From Pseudomonadota bacterium (GTDB taxonomy: Bacteria; Bdellovibrionota; UBA1018): DNA of 64,000 bases. The notes under the pieces are model-generated. The model did no database searches. It saw nothing but the letters and a program-made list of their open reading frames with translations, and was not told where the DNA came from. The position numbers were made by a program, and so were the translations under genes. The DNA lies in the NCBI GenBank assembly GCA_027485695.1, contig JAIXQO010000001.1, positions 682,001-746,000 of the forward strand. The letters are read 5' to 3'. Below are positions 17,572 to 26,444 of this stretch, in pieces (within the stretch, counting starts at the first letter, position 1; each line of letters opens with the position of its first letter).

Positions 17572-19529
17572 TGAGAAGGAAGACCGGTAGCCTTAAAAAT
17601 GTGATCGTTAAATGTTTCTCCCTTTTAACTAGCCTCATGATGGGTATCGTCTATCTCGGTAACCACGCCTACGCGTTGGGCACCGAAGAAGAAGCCTTGC
17701 GCGCCTGTTTGATGGCCTCGAAGGAGAATCCCTGCAAGGTAGAAGGCTACGCCGGCTCGTTTCCTAATCTCAACGATCCCGCGCTCGGTACGAACCTCAA
17801 CGGTTGTTACGACTTCAATTTCACGCGTCGTGCAGACGCGCTCTCGCTCAATGCTCCTGCCCAGTGTCCGGACGATCGTTGGCCGATTTATGTCGACGTT
17901 CGCAAGACCACGCACTGCCCGAACGACAAAGAACTCAAGTGCGAAACGGGAAGTTACATCCGCGCTCAAGTTGTTTACTCGATGCAAGGCGCCGGACACG
18001 CCGAGGGTAAATCGAGCTCTAAATTCGGTTACATCAAACTTCCGCAGTCGATTCCCTGGATCCTCTCTGCGACGACTGTCCTCGACCGAATGGAAGAAGT
18101 CTGCAAAGGACTCAAGAGTCAGCGGTACGAATGGAGCGATACGACTCGCGCTTGTACCAAGAAGCCTGAGTACATCTGTGACGACTTGGGTTTGACTTGG
18201 GACAATACCAAAAAAACTTGCACGCCTCCGTCGCTGAACTGCGCCAATTGTCCGGACAAGGGTAACTACTGTTCCGGTTATTTATATCGCCCCCAGAATG
18301 AATGGTGTTTCTGTTCGGGAACTAAAACCGATGGTCGCTGCGCGATTCCCATTCCTCCCGCCGCACCCGCCGCCCGCGAAGTTCCTGTGCAGTGTGAGTT
18401 CTGCTCGCATCCACGGATGCGTGGTTATCAAGATCCGGATGGTACCGGACCGTTCGGCCCCAAGAAGAAATGTAATTGTCGATGTAAAGAAGAACTGATC
18501 CAGGCGCCTTATAACTATTTCGTTTGGGACAGCGGCGACTGCAAACTCAACTGCACGATCAACGAGCAGTACTGTCATGATCGTTCCCAGAATTTCAATT
18601 CGGGCAGCTGCTCATGCGAAGGATTCTACTGTAATCAAGGGATCGAGGCTGCGAAGTGTAATTCCAATCAGACTTTCAATGCTGGGTCTTGTAGTTGCGT
18701 AGATAACTCGACGATTTCAACGACCTCTACTATTGATAACGGGTCTACGAGTTCTACGATCGATACTGGATCGACGGGTACTACCTCCACGCAATCGACG
18801 ATCCCTGGTTGCGATCAAGGGGCTAAACAAGCGGAATGTATCGGTATGGGGATGTCATTTGATCTAGGCTCTTGCAGTTGCGTTGCGATCTCTACCACCA
18901 CATCGACTGAGACAACGACAACTACCTCGTCGACAGTTTTGCCAGGCGATACATCTATTCCGACAACGACGACATCCTCGACTTCGTCTACCTCTTCATC
19001 AATCTCAACCGTGACGACGACCTCAACCTCGACTTCAACCTCAACTAGTACAACCTCAACTACAACGAGTAGTTCCACGATCGGCAGTAGTATTAGCACC
19101 ACGTCTACTTCGACAATCCCTTGCTCCTACCAGTGTTTTCCAGTGAGTACCACTGGGAGCTCTTCTGCTCTTGGATTGAATGGATACGGAAAAGTAAAAA
19201 TTGCCACCTGTGCAAAGGGAAAAACTATTTCTGTTCGATTGGATCCGTATGAGGTACCAAACCAGGTTCGAATTTCCGGGGCTTTGAGCGCGAGTTCTCC
19301 TTGGATGGGATACTCGTATTATGGGAACAGCACTGCAGGTGGATATTGTCAGCACCCGGGAGAATGGGGAAGTTACCTAAACAATTCCAATACATTTTGG
19401 ACATCTTCTGCCATCACGGGTGACGGTGATGTTTTCATCGAAGTGATGACATTGAATGGAGATGCTCCGGAGTGTCCGGGTAGCCCGGATTTGAATGATG
19501 GGTGGAGCCTGAACGCATACTGCAATTAG
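17571..19529 (+). CDS. Cysteine-rich secreted protein, paralogue C, with Ser/Thr linker
   Basis: The start ATG at 17571 shares its A with the upstream TAA, and a signal peptide follows (LMMGIVYLGNHAYA). The N-terminal part matches paralogues A and B: GCYDFNF, KTTHCPNDKELKC, CDDLGLTWDNTKKTC, NYCSGYLY and WCFCSGT. Next come three copies of a motif F(N/D)xGSCSC, two of them preceded by a CNQG or CDQG stretch. A Ser/Thr-rich linker of about 135 residues is interrupted by one of these copies. The last 130 residues form a separate domain (KIATCAKGKTISVRLDPYEV, AITGDGDVFIEVMTL) that looks like a beta-sandwich binding module. About 652 residues. Family not recognised. Confidence 0.72.
   Translation: MRRKTGSLKNVIVKCFSLLTSLMMGIVYLGNHAYALGTEEEALRACLMASKENPCKVEGYAGSFPNLNDPALGTNLNGCYDFNFTRRADALSLNAPAQCPDDRWPIYVDVRKTTHCPNDKELKCETGSYIRAQVVYSMQGAGHAEGKSSSKFGYIKLPQSIPWILSATTVLDRMEEVCKGLKSQRYEWSDTTRACTKKPEYICDDLGLTWDNTKKTCTPPSLNCANCPDKGNYCSGYLYRPQNEWCFCSGTKTDGRCAIPIPPAAPAAREVPVQCEFCSHPRMRGYQDPDGTGPFGPKKKCNCRCKEELIQAPYNYFVWDSGDCKLNCTINEQYCHDRSQNFNSGSCSCEGFYCNQGIEAAKCNSNQTFNAGSCSCVDNSTISTTSTIDNGSTSSTIDTGSTGTTSTQSTIPGCDQGAKQAECIGMGMSFDLGSCSCVAISTTTSTETTTTTSSTVLPGDTSIPTTTTSSTSSTSSSISTVTTTSTSTSTSTSTTSTTTSSSTIGSSISTTSTSTIPCSYQCFPVSTTGSSSALGLNGYGKVKIATCAKGKTISVRLDPYEVPNQVRISGALSASSPWMGYSYYGNSTAGGYCQHPGEWGSYLNNSNTFWTSSAITGDGDVFIEVMTLNGDAPECPGSPDLNDGWSLNAYCN
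18709..19122 (+). repeat. Ser/Thr-rich low-complexity coding region
   Basis: Two mucin-like stretches (18709-18800 and 18885-19122) code for STTSTST-type sequence with irregular tcg/acg/aca/tct units. They flank a GSCSC repeat. They likely form an extended linker and could be O-glycosylated. That is inference. Confidence 0.75.
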
Positions 19530-19539
19530 ATGATTAAAA

Positions 19540-20574
19540 TCAAAAAACAATGCCGCGATCGAGTAAGCTTGGATAGGCCTCGCACGGCGTCCAGCACTGC
19601 GGGCATTTTCCCGCTTCAATGAGGCTCCGAGTTTCCCGCGTTGCTTCTGCGCGAAGTACGGGACGCAAATCATAGTCGCTCTCGCGGATATTGCCGAGTT
19701 TTTTACCCCAGATCGTGCAGGGGTAGACATCTCCTTTTTCGGAGAGGTAAACGGAGCTCTTGAGTGCCGAGCAGGGGACCGGAGTCCGGGCGGTTTCGAT
19801 AAACTTGAGAGCCTCAGCTTGAAATCGTCGTTCCAGAAGCGCGAAGGGTGAGAGTCGAATGCCTCTTCGATTCACCCAGCTCGAAAAAGCGTCGGCCAAG
19901 ATCTTCTGATCGTTCTGCACGTGATCTGAGTTCCCGTAATAGTGGCCGGACGAGTGCGCGAGGTTCAAGTGTAGTTCCCAGGGCTTGAAATCAGGTATGC
20001 GGGCCTGGATTTCACGAAACGTCTCTTCGACGAGCTCATGGTTTTTCTTATAGAGGGTCATTCCCGCATAAGCTTTGACCCCGGGGATTTTTCGCACGGC
20101 GCGCAGGGTCTCGACCGCGGAAGAGAAATCGCCTTTGATCCCTCTCAAAGCGTCGTTCGTTTTCTCTGGGCCATCGATGCTGACTGTGACGACGAAGAAC
20201 GGCACGCGGAGGCGGGCCGCGGTTTCGATCGAATAAATCGCACGGGGTGGGTCGATGCCGTTCACCGCGAAATTAAGAAAAAGCAGTCGGGGAGAATTTC
20301 GTACCAGAGTTTCGATGATCGGATCGAGGTCATCGCGCAGCGTGATTTCTCCGCCCGACAAATTGATCCAGCGAAAATAGCGGTTTCGCTCGGAAAATCT
20401 GACAATCTCTTCAAAACTGAGCTCATTCTCGGGCACCTCGCGCCAGATCTTGCAGTTTTGGCAGCGCGACTGGCATTTTTTTGTCAGCACAAAGAAAAGT
20501 TTGTAAGGTGTTTCCGCCCGATTTAGCTGCGTGGCAAAAAGGTTTTTGGAAAATCCCAATAGTTTACCTATCAT
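19540..20574 (-). CDS. Radical SAM protein with C-terminal cysteine (SPASM-like) region
   Basis: The first ATG compatible with the divergent gene is at 20574, giving 344 residues. The SAM cluster motif is CQSRCQNC (C34, C38, C41). INLSGGEITL matches the GGE SAM-binding motif. The C-terminal region has CSALKSSVYLSEKGDVYPC and CPQCWTPC, as in SPASM or twitch domains that bind extra Fe-S clusters. Such proteins often modify peptides or sugars. The neighbours are glycan-type enzymes, so a sugar or lipid-linked substrate is likely, but it cannot be named. It is divergent from the GT2 gene with a gap of 16 bases. Confidence 0.85.
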   Translation of the reverse strand: MIGKLLGFSKNLFATQLNRAETPYKLFFVLTKKCQSRCQNCKIWREVPENELSFEEIVRFSERNRYFRWINLSGGEITLRDDLDPIIETLVRNSPRLLFLNFAVNGIDPPRAIYSIETAARLRVPFFVVTVSIDGPEKTNDALRGIKGDFSSAVETLRAVRKIPGVKAYAGMTLYKKNHELVEETFREIQARIPDFKPWELHLNLAHSSGHYYGNSDHVQNDQKILADAFSSWVNRRGIRLSPFALLERRFQAEALKFIETARTPVPCSALKSSVYLSEKGDVYPCTIWGKKLGNIRESDYDLRPVLRAEATRETRSLIEAGKCPQCWTPCEAYPSLLDRGIVF

Positions 20575-20590
20575 CTCAATATAAGAATAT

Positions 20591-21277
20591 ATGAGTCCAA
20601 CTGAAACCACGATCATTATCGCCGCGAAGAACGAGGCCGCAAACCTGGCAGAACTGCTTCCGGCTCTGAGGAACTCCGGCTGGACGGATATTTTAGTCGT
20701 CGATGGCCATTCAGTCGACGGTACCGGAGACGTTTGCGATAAATACCGCGTTCCGGTCGTTCGCGACGGCGGACGCGGCAAGGGCGATGCGCTTCGTGTG
20801 GGTCTGCGATCTGCGAAATCGAAATTCGTCGTATTCATGGATGCGGACGGCTCGCATGAGCCTGCGGACTTAACTGCTCTTCTCGCCCCTTTGCGCGCGG
20901 GCCAAGCGGATCTGGTCATTGCCTCGCGCCTACTCGGCGGTTCAAGCGAGCTTCATGGGGGGTTTGACGAGTTTTTCCGGTTGACCGGAAGTTCATTTAT
21001 CACTGCTTGTATCAATCACAAATTCCGCGTGCGTCTCAGCGATAGTCAAAACGGCTATCGGGCTGGAGACCGCGAGAAACTCATGGGACTAGATACGCGT
21101 GAGAATTCTACGACGATTGAGCAAGAGATGCTTTTCAAAGCATTATCGCGCGGCCTACGGGTGGTCGAGGTGCCCTCGCACGAGTACCCACGGAAACACG
21201 GCAAGTCGCATATACGACTCAGCCGTGTTTTCTTGAACTACATCTACTCGCTCTTAAAAAACTATTTATTCGCTTGA
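20591..21277 (+). CDS. Family 2 glycosyltransferase, DPM1/DPG-synthase-like
   Basis: The protein has 228 residues and a GT-A fold: IIIAAKNEAANLAELL at the N-terminus, VVDGHSVDGTG and the metal-binding DADG at 84-87. The pattern matches enzymes that put a sugar on a polyprenyl phosphate. There are no obvious membrane helices. It is followed 16 bases later by the carbamoyltransferase and then by a GT39-like protein that uses polyprenyl-phosphate sugars, which fits this substrate. Confidence 0.85.
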   Translation: MSPTETTIIIAAKNEAANLAELLPALRNSGWTDILVVDGHSVDGTGDVCDKYRVPVVRDGGRGKGDALRVGLRSAKSKFVVFMDADGSHEPADLTALLAPLRAGQADLVIASRLLGGSSELHGGFDEFFRLTGSSFITACINHKFRVRLSDSQNGYRAGDREKLMGLDTRENSTTIEQEMLFKALSRGLRVVEVPSHEYPRKHGKSHIRLSRVFLNYIYSLLKNYLFA

Positions 21278-21293
21278 AACTGCGTGAGGTCAA

Positions 21294-23009
21294 ATGGGTT
21301 GGTCGTTGGGTATTTGGGATGGTCATGATTCGGGAGCGGCATTGCTCGAGAACGGCCATATCCGTTTCCTGATCAATGAGGAGCGCTTATCGAAACGAAA
21401 ATTAGAAGTCCATTTCCCTCGCCTGAGTATCCAGGCATGCCTCGAATCCCAGGGACTACGATCCTCGGATATCGAGCGCGTCAGCTACTCAACGACGGAT
21501 CCACTCAAGACAGTGTCCCGCTATTTTCCCTCGACCAAAGAAAATTACTACCAGATTAGGCGCAAGAAATCGCCGCCATCGCATTCATCAACATTCATTA
21601 AGCGATGGAAATACCGAGTTTCGGAGCTGCCACCGAACTGGTTCAGTCGCGCGCTTTCGCAGAGGTGGATGCGTCGAGAGCTCGATCGGATGGGATTCGA
21701 GAGAAGCACTCTCTATGCCGTCGATCATCACGATGCGCATATCGCAGCTGCGATTTTCACCTCCGGTTTTAAGAGCGGTCTCGCGGTCTCGCTCGATGGA
21801 TTGGGCGATGGGAACAGTGGCTCGGTCTGCGTATGGCGAGACTCGAAAATCGAGGTGAAAACTCGGCTAGCAGCCGCCGATTCTTTTGGCATCCTATATG
21901 AGCACGTCACTAACTTGTTGCACTACCGGGAGCTTGAGGACGAAGGAAAGGTCATGGCGCTGGCCAGTTTCGCGACTCCAATCGCCGATTCTGAGAATCG
22001 CGTTCTGGAGCTGATCGACCGTAGTGGTGGAGGAATCCGATTCCGGTTTCACGGTTGGCAGCTACGCGAGAAACTCGAAGAGATCCTCTGGCGATACCCT
22101 CCCGAACAAATGGCTTACATGGTTCAACGCGCTTTGGAGATTTGCGTGCCTGAATGGATCGCTCACTGGCTCAAGAGCACAGGTGAACGTTCACTCGTAT
22201 TCACCGGTGGCGTCGCCTCGAACGTTAAGCTGAACGGTCTTATTCGGAGCATCCCTGGGCTAGATCACTTCTATGTTTTTCCACATATGGGCGACGGCGG
22301 TCTAGCGCTCGGAGCGGCCCTCTTGACTGCTCATCGTCAACAAGAGTTTGTATGGCAGCAGTTGGATGAACTGGGTTGGGGTGCAGATCTCAATTACGCG
22401 TCGATCGAGTCTACGTTTTCCGATTTTCGTGTCACGCGCTTGAATTCGCCCGAGCTGCGGGTCGAAAGTGTGACGGCCGCACTCGCAAAGGGCGAGCCGG
22501 TTTTTTTCGCGCAGGGCCGGATGGAATACGGACCACGTGCCTTAGGGCACCGAAGTATTCTTGCTCGAGCGGACTCGACCGATATCAAAGATCAACTCAA
22601 TCTTGGACTCAAAAAGCGGGTTTGGTTCCAGCCGTTTTGTCCCGTCATGCTGGAATCCGATGCAAATGAGATTTTAGAAGACTACCGTGGAAGAAATCCG
22701 TTCATGACCTGTGCGTTTTGGGTCAAGAAAATCGCCCGTTCATCAGTCGTCGGCGCACTTAACGTCGATGGCTCCTGCCGGCCGCAGGTTCTTTTGGATG
22801 ACGACCCGAGCCTCTACGCGTCGGTACTTCGCGGTTGGAAACGCATGAGTGGACGCGGCGTGCTGATCAATACTAGCTTGAATGTTCACGGTGAGCCATT
22901 AGCCAATACGGTCGATGACTTGAAACGCGCGTTTGAAGAAACGACTATTCGATTCATGCTCATCGGCGACTACTGGATCGAGAAAAATTTGGCGAGGGAG
23001 TCCAAGTGA
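21294..23009 (+). CDS. NodU/CmcH-family carbamoyltransferase
   Basis: The protein has 571 residues. The N-terminal Kae1-like domain has GIWDGHDSGAALL, the metal-site histidines in VDHHDAHIAAA, EDEGKVMALAS and FTGGVASNVKLNG. The C-terminal domain has RMEYGPRALGHRSILA. Members move a carbamoyl group from carbamoyl phosphate to a hydroxyl on a sugar or antibiotic. GAGGT lies upstream of the ATG. The last bases overlap the next start (GTGA). The glycosyltransferase neighbours suggest a glycan or glycolipid acceptor. Confidence 0.9.
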   Translation: MGWSLGIWDGHDSGAALLENGHIRFLINEERLSKRKLEVHFPRLSIQACLESQGLRSSDIERVSYSTTDPLKTVSRYFPSTKENYYQIRRKKSPPSHSSTFIKRWKYRVSELPPNWFSRALSQRWMRRELDRMGFERSTLYAVDHHDAHIAAAIFTSGFKSGLAVSLDGLGDGNSGSVCVWRDSKIEVKTRLAAADSFGILYEHVTNLLHYRELEDEGKVMALASFATPIADSENRVLELIDRSGGGIRFRFHGWQLREKLEEILWRYPPEQMAYMVQRALEICVPEWIAHWLKSTGERSLVFTGGVASNVKLNGLIRSIPGLDHFYVFPHMGDGGLALGAALLTAHRQQEFVWQQLDELGWGADLNYASIESTFSDFRVTRLNSPELRVESVTAALAKGEPVFFAQGRMEYGPRALGHRSILARADSTDIKDQLNLGLKKRVWFQPFCPVMLESDANEILEDYRGRNPFMTCAFWVKKIARSSVVGALNVDGSCRPQVLLDDDPSLYASVLRGWKRMSGRGVLINTSLNVHGEPLANTVDDLKRAFEETTIRFMLIGDYWIEKNLARESK

Positions 23010-24694
23010 GAACACTGTTCAATAAATGGGCCCTTTCAACAGCGTTTGTCATCATGGGTCTATCTCTCATCGGCGGTTTAGTTTTCTATTCGAGGCATTC
23101 CGGGGTGATCTATTACCGGAACTACGTTTTTCCGTGGATCATGGGCTCAGTTTTACTCACGATACTCTCCGTACTGGTGGGGGCGGTTTGCGCGCGGGCC
23201 GAAACACTGAGATCAGCAATGTGGGAATCGATTCGTCAACCACAGGTGCCGATCCTGGTTCTCATGCTTTTTTTCATCGCTTACGGCCTGACCCCTCAGG
23301 TGCCGAATATCCTTTTCGACGAGACTATCTTCATGAGTATCGCCCAGACATTTAGTAAGTCTGGAATGCTTGCCGCGTGCCACCAAGGGAGAATTGAGGG
23401 TGGCGGATTCGCCTGTTACGCGTACGAGTATTACAAGCAGCCTCCAGGGTTTCCATTTTATCTCTCGATATTCTATCGAATGTTTGGCAGTTCGGCCTCA
23501 TTGGCGGCGCTGGCGAACCTACTGACCCTTCCCATCGCGTTCGTTGCCGGTATTGTATTTCTTCAAGATCTCGGATGGACTCGACGACGATCTCTGCTCG
23601 CGATGGGCCTATACGTCACCACTCCATTGGTGATGCATTGGAGCGGAACTGCCGCGCTTGAGCCGTTTTCAGTCGCATCGACCCTCGTAGCGTTGGCGGT
23701 GACCGGGCGTTGGCTAAAAACGGGCGACGCTTGGTTGGGGGCCGCGGCCGCGGCCGCGCTTGCCTGGGCGATGATGAGCCGACTGGAATCCGTGCTCCTG
23801 ATTTCTGGAGGTCTGCTCTTACTGGGACCGACGATTCGATCGCGGCTTTCTTCGATAGGGCGTAGTCAAATCACGCTTTTTTGCTCACTTCTGTTTTTAT
23901 TTACTGTTCCACTTTTCTTGCAAATGTACTTGTTCCGCGAAGATCCCTGGGGAGCAAGCGAGTCCCGTTTCGCGCTCAAGTATTTTTGGCCGAACCTCAA
24001 AGTGAACGGATCCTTTCTTTACAAGAACGACCACTATCCAATCTGGATCACTTTGACAGCTGCGTTGGCGGTTCTTACCGCACGCCCGAGATATCATGTG
24101 TGGTCTATACTTGGATGGTTTCTAGCATCGTATGTGATCTACTTATTTTTCTACGCCGGTAGTTACGAGTACGGAATGGACGCGCGGTTCTCGATACCTT
24201 CGAGCCTACCACTCGCATTGTTATCAGCCATTTATCTGGATCGATGGGCGGAGGCCAAGTCTGCGCCCTCCTCGTTGCTGTTAGCAGTGCCACTATTGCA
24301 GCTCGTGTGGTTTGCTCCGGTGATTCGAAATGTGCAGACCCAGCCTCAATCGGCTCGGGACTCCATCTTATTTTCAGAAACTTATTTAAAAACTCTGCCT
24401 CCTGACAGCATCGTTTTCACACATGTACCGAGCGTACCACTCCTGCGGAATCAAAACGCCGCGCTTCTCCATTTCATCGATCATGACGAAGCGGCAGTTC
24501 GGCATTTTTTCGAGCGCTATTCGGGCGGAGTCTATATGGACTGGACTTATTGGTGTGCCACGACCGAGGACTACCGGAAAAACTGCCAGCGCATCGCAGA
24601 TCGCTTCGATTCGGAGGTAGTCCAGTCGATGACCCGCGATCGCTTGGAGTTTAAGCTGATCCGGCTGCGTCTTAAAAAATCCACAAAAATTTAG
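23006..24694 (+). CDS. GT39/ArnT-like membrane glycosyltransferase
   Basis: The protein has 562 residues with about ten to twelve membrane helices. The first long loop has the acidic pair in NILFDETIF and the conserved EYYKQPPGFPFYLS, the hallmark of PMT/ArnT-type enzymes. These take a sugar from polyprenyl phosphate on the outer face of the inner membrane. The start is GTG at 23006 inside the carbamoyltransferase stop. The C-terminal 130 residues are soluble. The acceptor may be lipid A, a protein or a polysaccharide. Confidence 0.85.
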   Translation: MRTLFNKWALSTAFVIMGLSLIGGLVFYSRHSGVIYYRNYVFPWIMGSVLLTILSVLVGAVCARAETLRSAMWESIRQPQVPILVLMLFFIAYGLTPQVPNILFDETIFMSIAQTFSKSGMLAACHQGRIEGGGFACYAYEYYKQPPGFPFYLSIFYRMFGSSASLAALANLLTLPIAFVAGIVFLQDLGWTRRRSLLAMGLYVTTPLVMHWSGTAALEPFSVASTLVALAVTGRWLKTGDAWLGAAAAAALAWAMMSRLESVLLISGGLLLLGPTIRSRLSSIGRSQITLFCSLLFLFTVPLFLQMYLFREDPWGASESRFALKYFWPNLKVNGSFLYKNDHYPIWITLTAALAVLTARPRYHVWSILGWFLASYVIYLFFYAGSYEYGMDARFSIPSSLPLALLSAIYLDRWAEAKSAPSSLLLAVPLLQLVWFAPVIRNVQTQPQSARDSILFSETYLKTLPPDSIVFTHVPSVPLLRNQNAALLHFIDHDEAAVRHFFERYSGGVYMDWTYWCATTEDYRKNCQRIADRFDSEVVQSMTRDRLEFKLIRLRLKKSTKI

Positions 24695-24774
24695 TCTGCT
24701 CTCAGGTCACTCAACGATCTGCTTCATGCTACCGCGCGGGTGGATGTTAGATTTTGAAAAAAGAAATAAAAAAA

Positions 24775-24807
24775 GGCGCGTCGCCAGTTGAGCGACGCGC
24801 CTTTTTT
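24775..24807. terminator. Bidirectional intrinsic terminator
   Basis: GGCGCGTCGC (24775-24784) pairs with GCGACGCGCC (24792-24801) around a seven-base loop. A T tract follows on the plus strand and an A tract precedes it, so it can serve both the GT39 gene and the convergent GST gene. Confidence 0.92.
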
Positions 24808-24819
24808 CTCATATCGAGA

Positions 24820-25449
24820 CTAACCGAGCAGGTTCTCGGTCTTCATCGCCTTTTGAACAGCTGGGCGTTTGAAGATACGAAGCTGATGAGCTTCGAGATT
24901 CGGCCAAGGTTTCAGGTCGAATGATACATACTGTGCCCAGCTCAGCACCGTGAACAGGTACGCGTCTGCCACCGTGAACTGCGATCCCATGACGTACTCC
25001 TTGAGTCCCAAGCGCTTGGACATGACGTTCAGCGCTTGGGTGAGTTTCTCAGAAGCCACCTTGCGAACCTGAGCTCGCATGGCTTCGTCAGGATAAGCTT
25101 CGTTGAGACCGAAAAAAGCACCCATGCCCTTATGGAGTTCGGATGCGATGAAATTCAAATGCTCTTGTAAGCGAGAGCGCTCGATGGTGCCCGCTTTGGG
25201 AGCGAGATTAGCTTCTGGTTTGAGATCCGCGAGGTACTGAACGATCGCCGAGCCTTCGGTCAGAGGCGAGCCGTCGTCGAGGGACAACGTTGGAACACAG
25301 CCGTTGTCGTTCAATCGATTCAGTTCTTTGAGGGTGCCGTCGTTACCGCTCCAGTCGACTTTGACTGCTTCGAAGGGCAGGCCGATTTCGTTGAGAATAA
25401 TGTGTGGGCTCAGTGAGCAGGCGCCTTCGGAATAAAAAAGTTTGATCAT
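24820..25449 (-). CDS. Glutathione S-transferase, beta/GstA-like
   Basis: The protein has 209 residues. The N-terminus YSEGACSLSPHI has Cys10, the catalytic-type residue of beta-class GSTs. The cis-Pro motif is NGCVPTLSLDDG, followed by LTEGSAIVQYL. The C-terminal domain has GSQFTVADAYLFTVLSWAQY. It is closer to E. coli GstA than the GST at 13338. It probably handles toxic electrophiles in the cytoplasm. It is a single gene that ends at the shared terminator. Confidence 0.9.
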   Translation of the reverse strand: MIKLFYSEGACSLSPHIILNEIGLPFEAVKVDWSGNDGTLKELNRLNDNGCVPTLSLDDGSPLTEGSAIVQYLADLKPEANLAPKAGTIERSRLQEHLNFIASELHKGMGAFFGLNEAYPDEAMRAQVRKVASEKLTQALNVMSKRLGLKEYVMGSQFTVADAYLFTVLSWAQYVSFDLKPWPNLEAHQLRIFKRPAVQKAMKTENLLG

Positions 25450-25649
25450 GATCGTTCTCCAGTGAAGCGATTCTACGTTTAGGTATTAGACACGTCATGG
25501 ATTTTTTTCAAATTTTGCGCTGAAAAACAAGATGAAAACGCAATAGAATGGAAATGACGTCGGCACTAGTATTGCTGTCCAAAGGTTCGACTTCACGGTA
25601 ATCGGTACCGGGGAGCTCGTCTTCAACACTATGGAAAGATAGGTCCCTC
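25450..25649. other. Divergent intergenic region
   Basis: These 200 bases separate the GST gene from the gene at 25650. A/T-rich sequence is present, but I see no well-spaced promoter, hairpin or open frame to report. Confidence 0.4.
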
Positions 25650-26177
25650 ATGAAGTCCTCACGCCTCATCGGTGCGGTGGTTGGTGCTGTATTGTCTTTG
25701 GCTCAAGTGGCGCACGCGAATTCTGACTGCGATCAGTTAGGTTTCCCTCGCGTGAGTTACATCGCGAGATCGAATTTGTATTCGATTGCTCGTCAGGACA
25801 TGAAATCGACTCTTCAACAATTCGAAGCGGCCGGCATGCGGTTGATCATCACAACGCCCGGCTCATTTGCAGATCAGACGGTTCAGCGAAACCTCACCCC
25901 TCAAACGGGGATTTTCATCTTGAGTAGTCGTGTGGATGGAATCGGTTTCCGTGGCGAGTCGTTTAACCCAGATTCCTACAAGCATGTCATGGTGATCGTT
26001 CAGGCGGCGTACAAAAATACGCGCTTAGTTCAAATGATTCCGACCAGTGCACAAACCAAAGAGATGGTCCGAGCTTGTTTAGATCTCGATGATCTCGAGA
26101 AAAGCGGAAACCTCCTCAAAATCCTTCCGGGCACGAAGCAATTGAATACTCCCGGCAACGGTTTGATGTTGAGATAG
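25650..26177 (+). CDS. Secreted protein of unknown function
   Basis: The protein has 175 residues with a signal peptide (LSLAQVAHA, then NSDCD). The mature part has two cysteines (DCDQ and RACLDL), which may form one disulfide. It mixes strand and helix segments, with a Gly-rich core (VDGIGFRGESF). No family was recognised. It stands alone and is followed by a long hairpin. Confidence 0.6.
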   Translation: MKSSRLIGAVVGAVLSLAQVAHANSDCDQLGFPRVSYIARSNLYSIARQDMKSTLQQFEAAGMRLIITTPGSFADQTVQRNLTPQTGIFILSSRVDGIGFRGESFNPDSYKHVMVIVQAAYKNTRLVQMIPTSAQTKEMVRACLDLDDLEKSGNLLKILPGTKQLNTPGNGLMLR

Positions 26178-26219
26178 AACTTCGTCCATCATCGTCAGAT
26201 CACTGACTGGATCAATTTA

Positions 26220-26271
26220 ATCTAACTACACGGAATGGGGGAGGCACATCCCCCGTTCCGTGTAGTTAGAT
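26220..26271. repeat. Long near-perfect inverted repeat (hairpin)
   Basis: The arms 26220-26242 and 26249-26271 pair over 23 bases with one G-U wobble and a six-base loop. The sequence begins ATCTAACTACACGGAA. There is no T tract right after it, so it is not a classic terminator. It may be a processing or stability element of the preceding mRNA, or a small mobile element remnant. Confidence 0.85.
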
Positions 26272-26444
26272 GGATCACCGTCATTTTATTGTCCGTCCGG
26301 ACTCTTGACGAGTTCTTCTAAACTCTGGAAATCTCCGTAAATCTTGTCTCGAGCATCTTTCTTGGCTTGAGCCGTTCCTCTTTTATTCCGAAAATATGTG
26401 TAAGCAGTAAAATCGGGAATTCAAAGAGGAATAGGTAAAAAACG

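Noticed and set aside
26220..26271. Terminal repeats of an insertion sequence
   Set aside because: Only six bases lie between the arms and no transposase gene is near.
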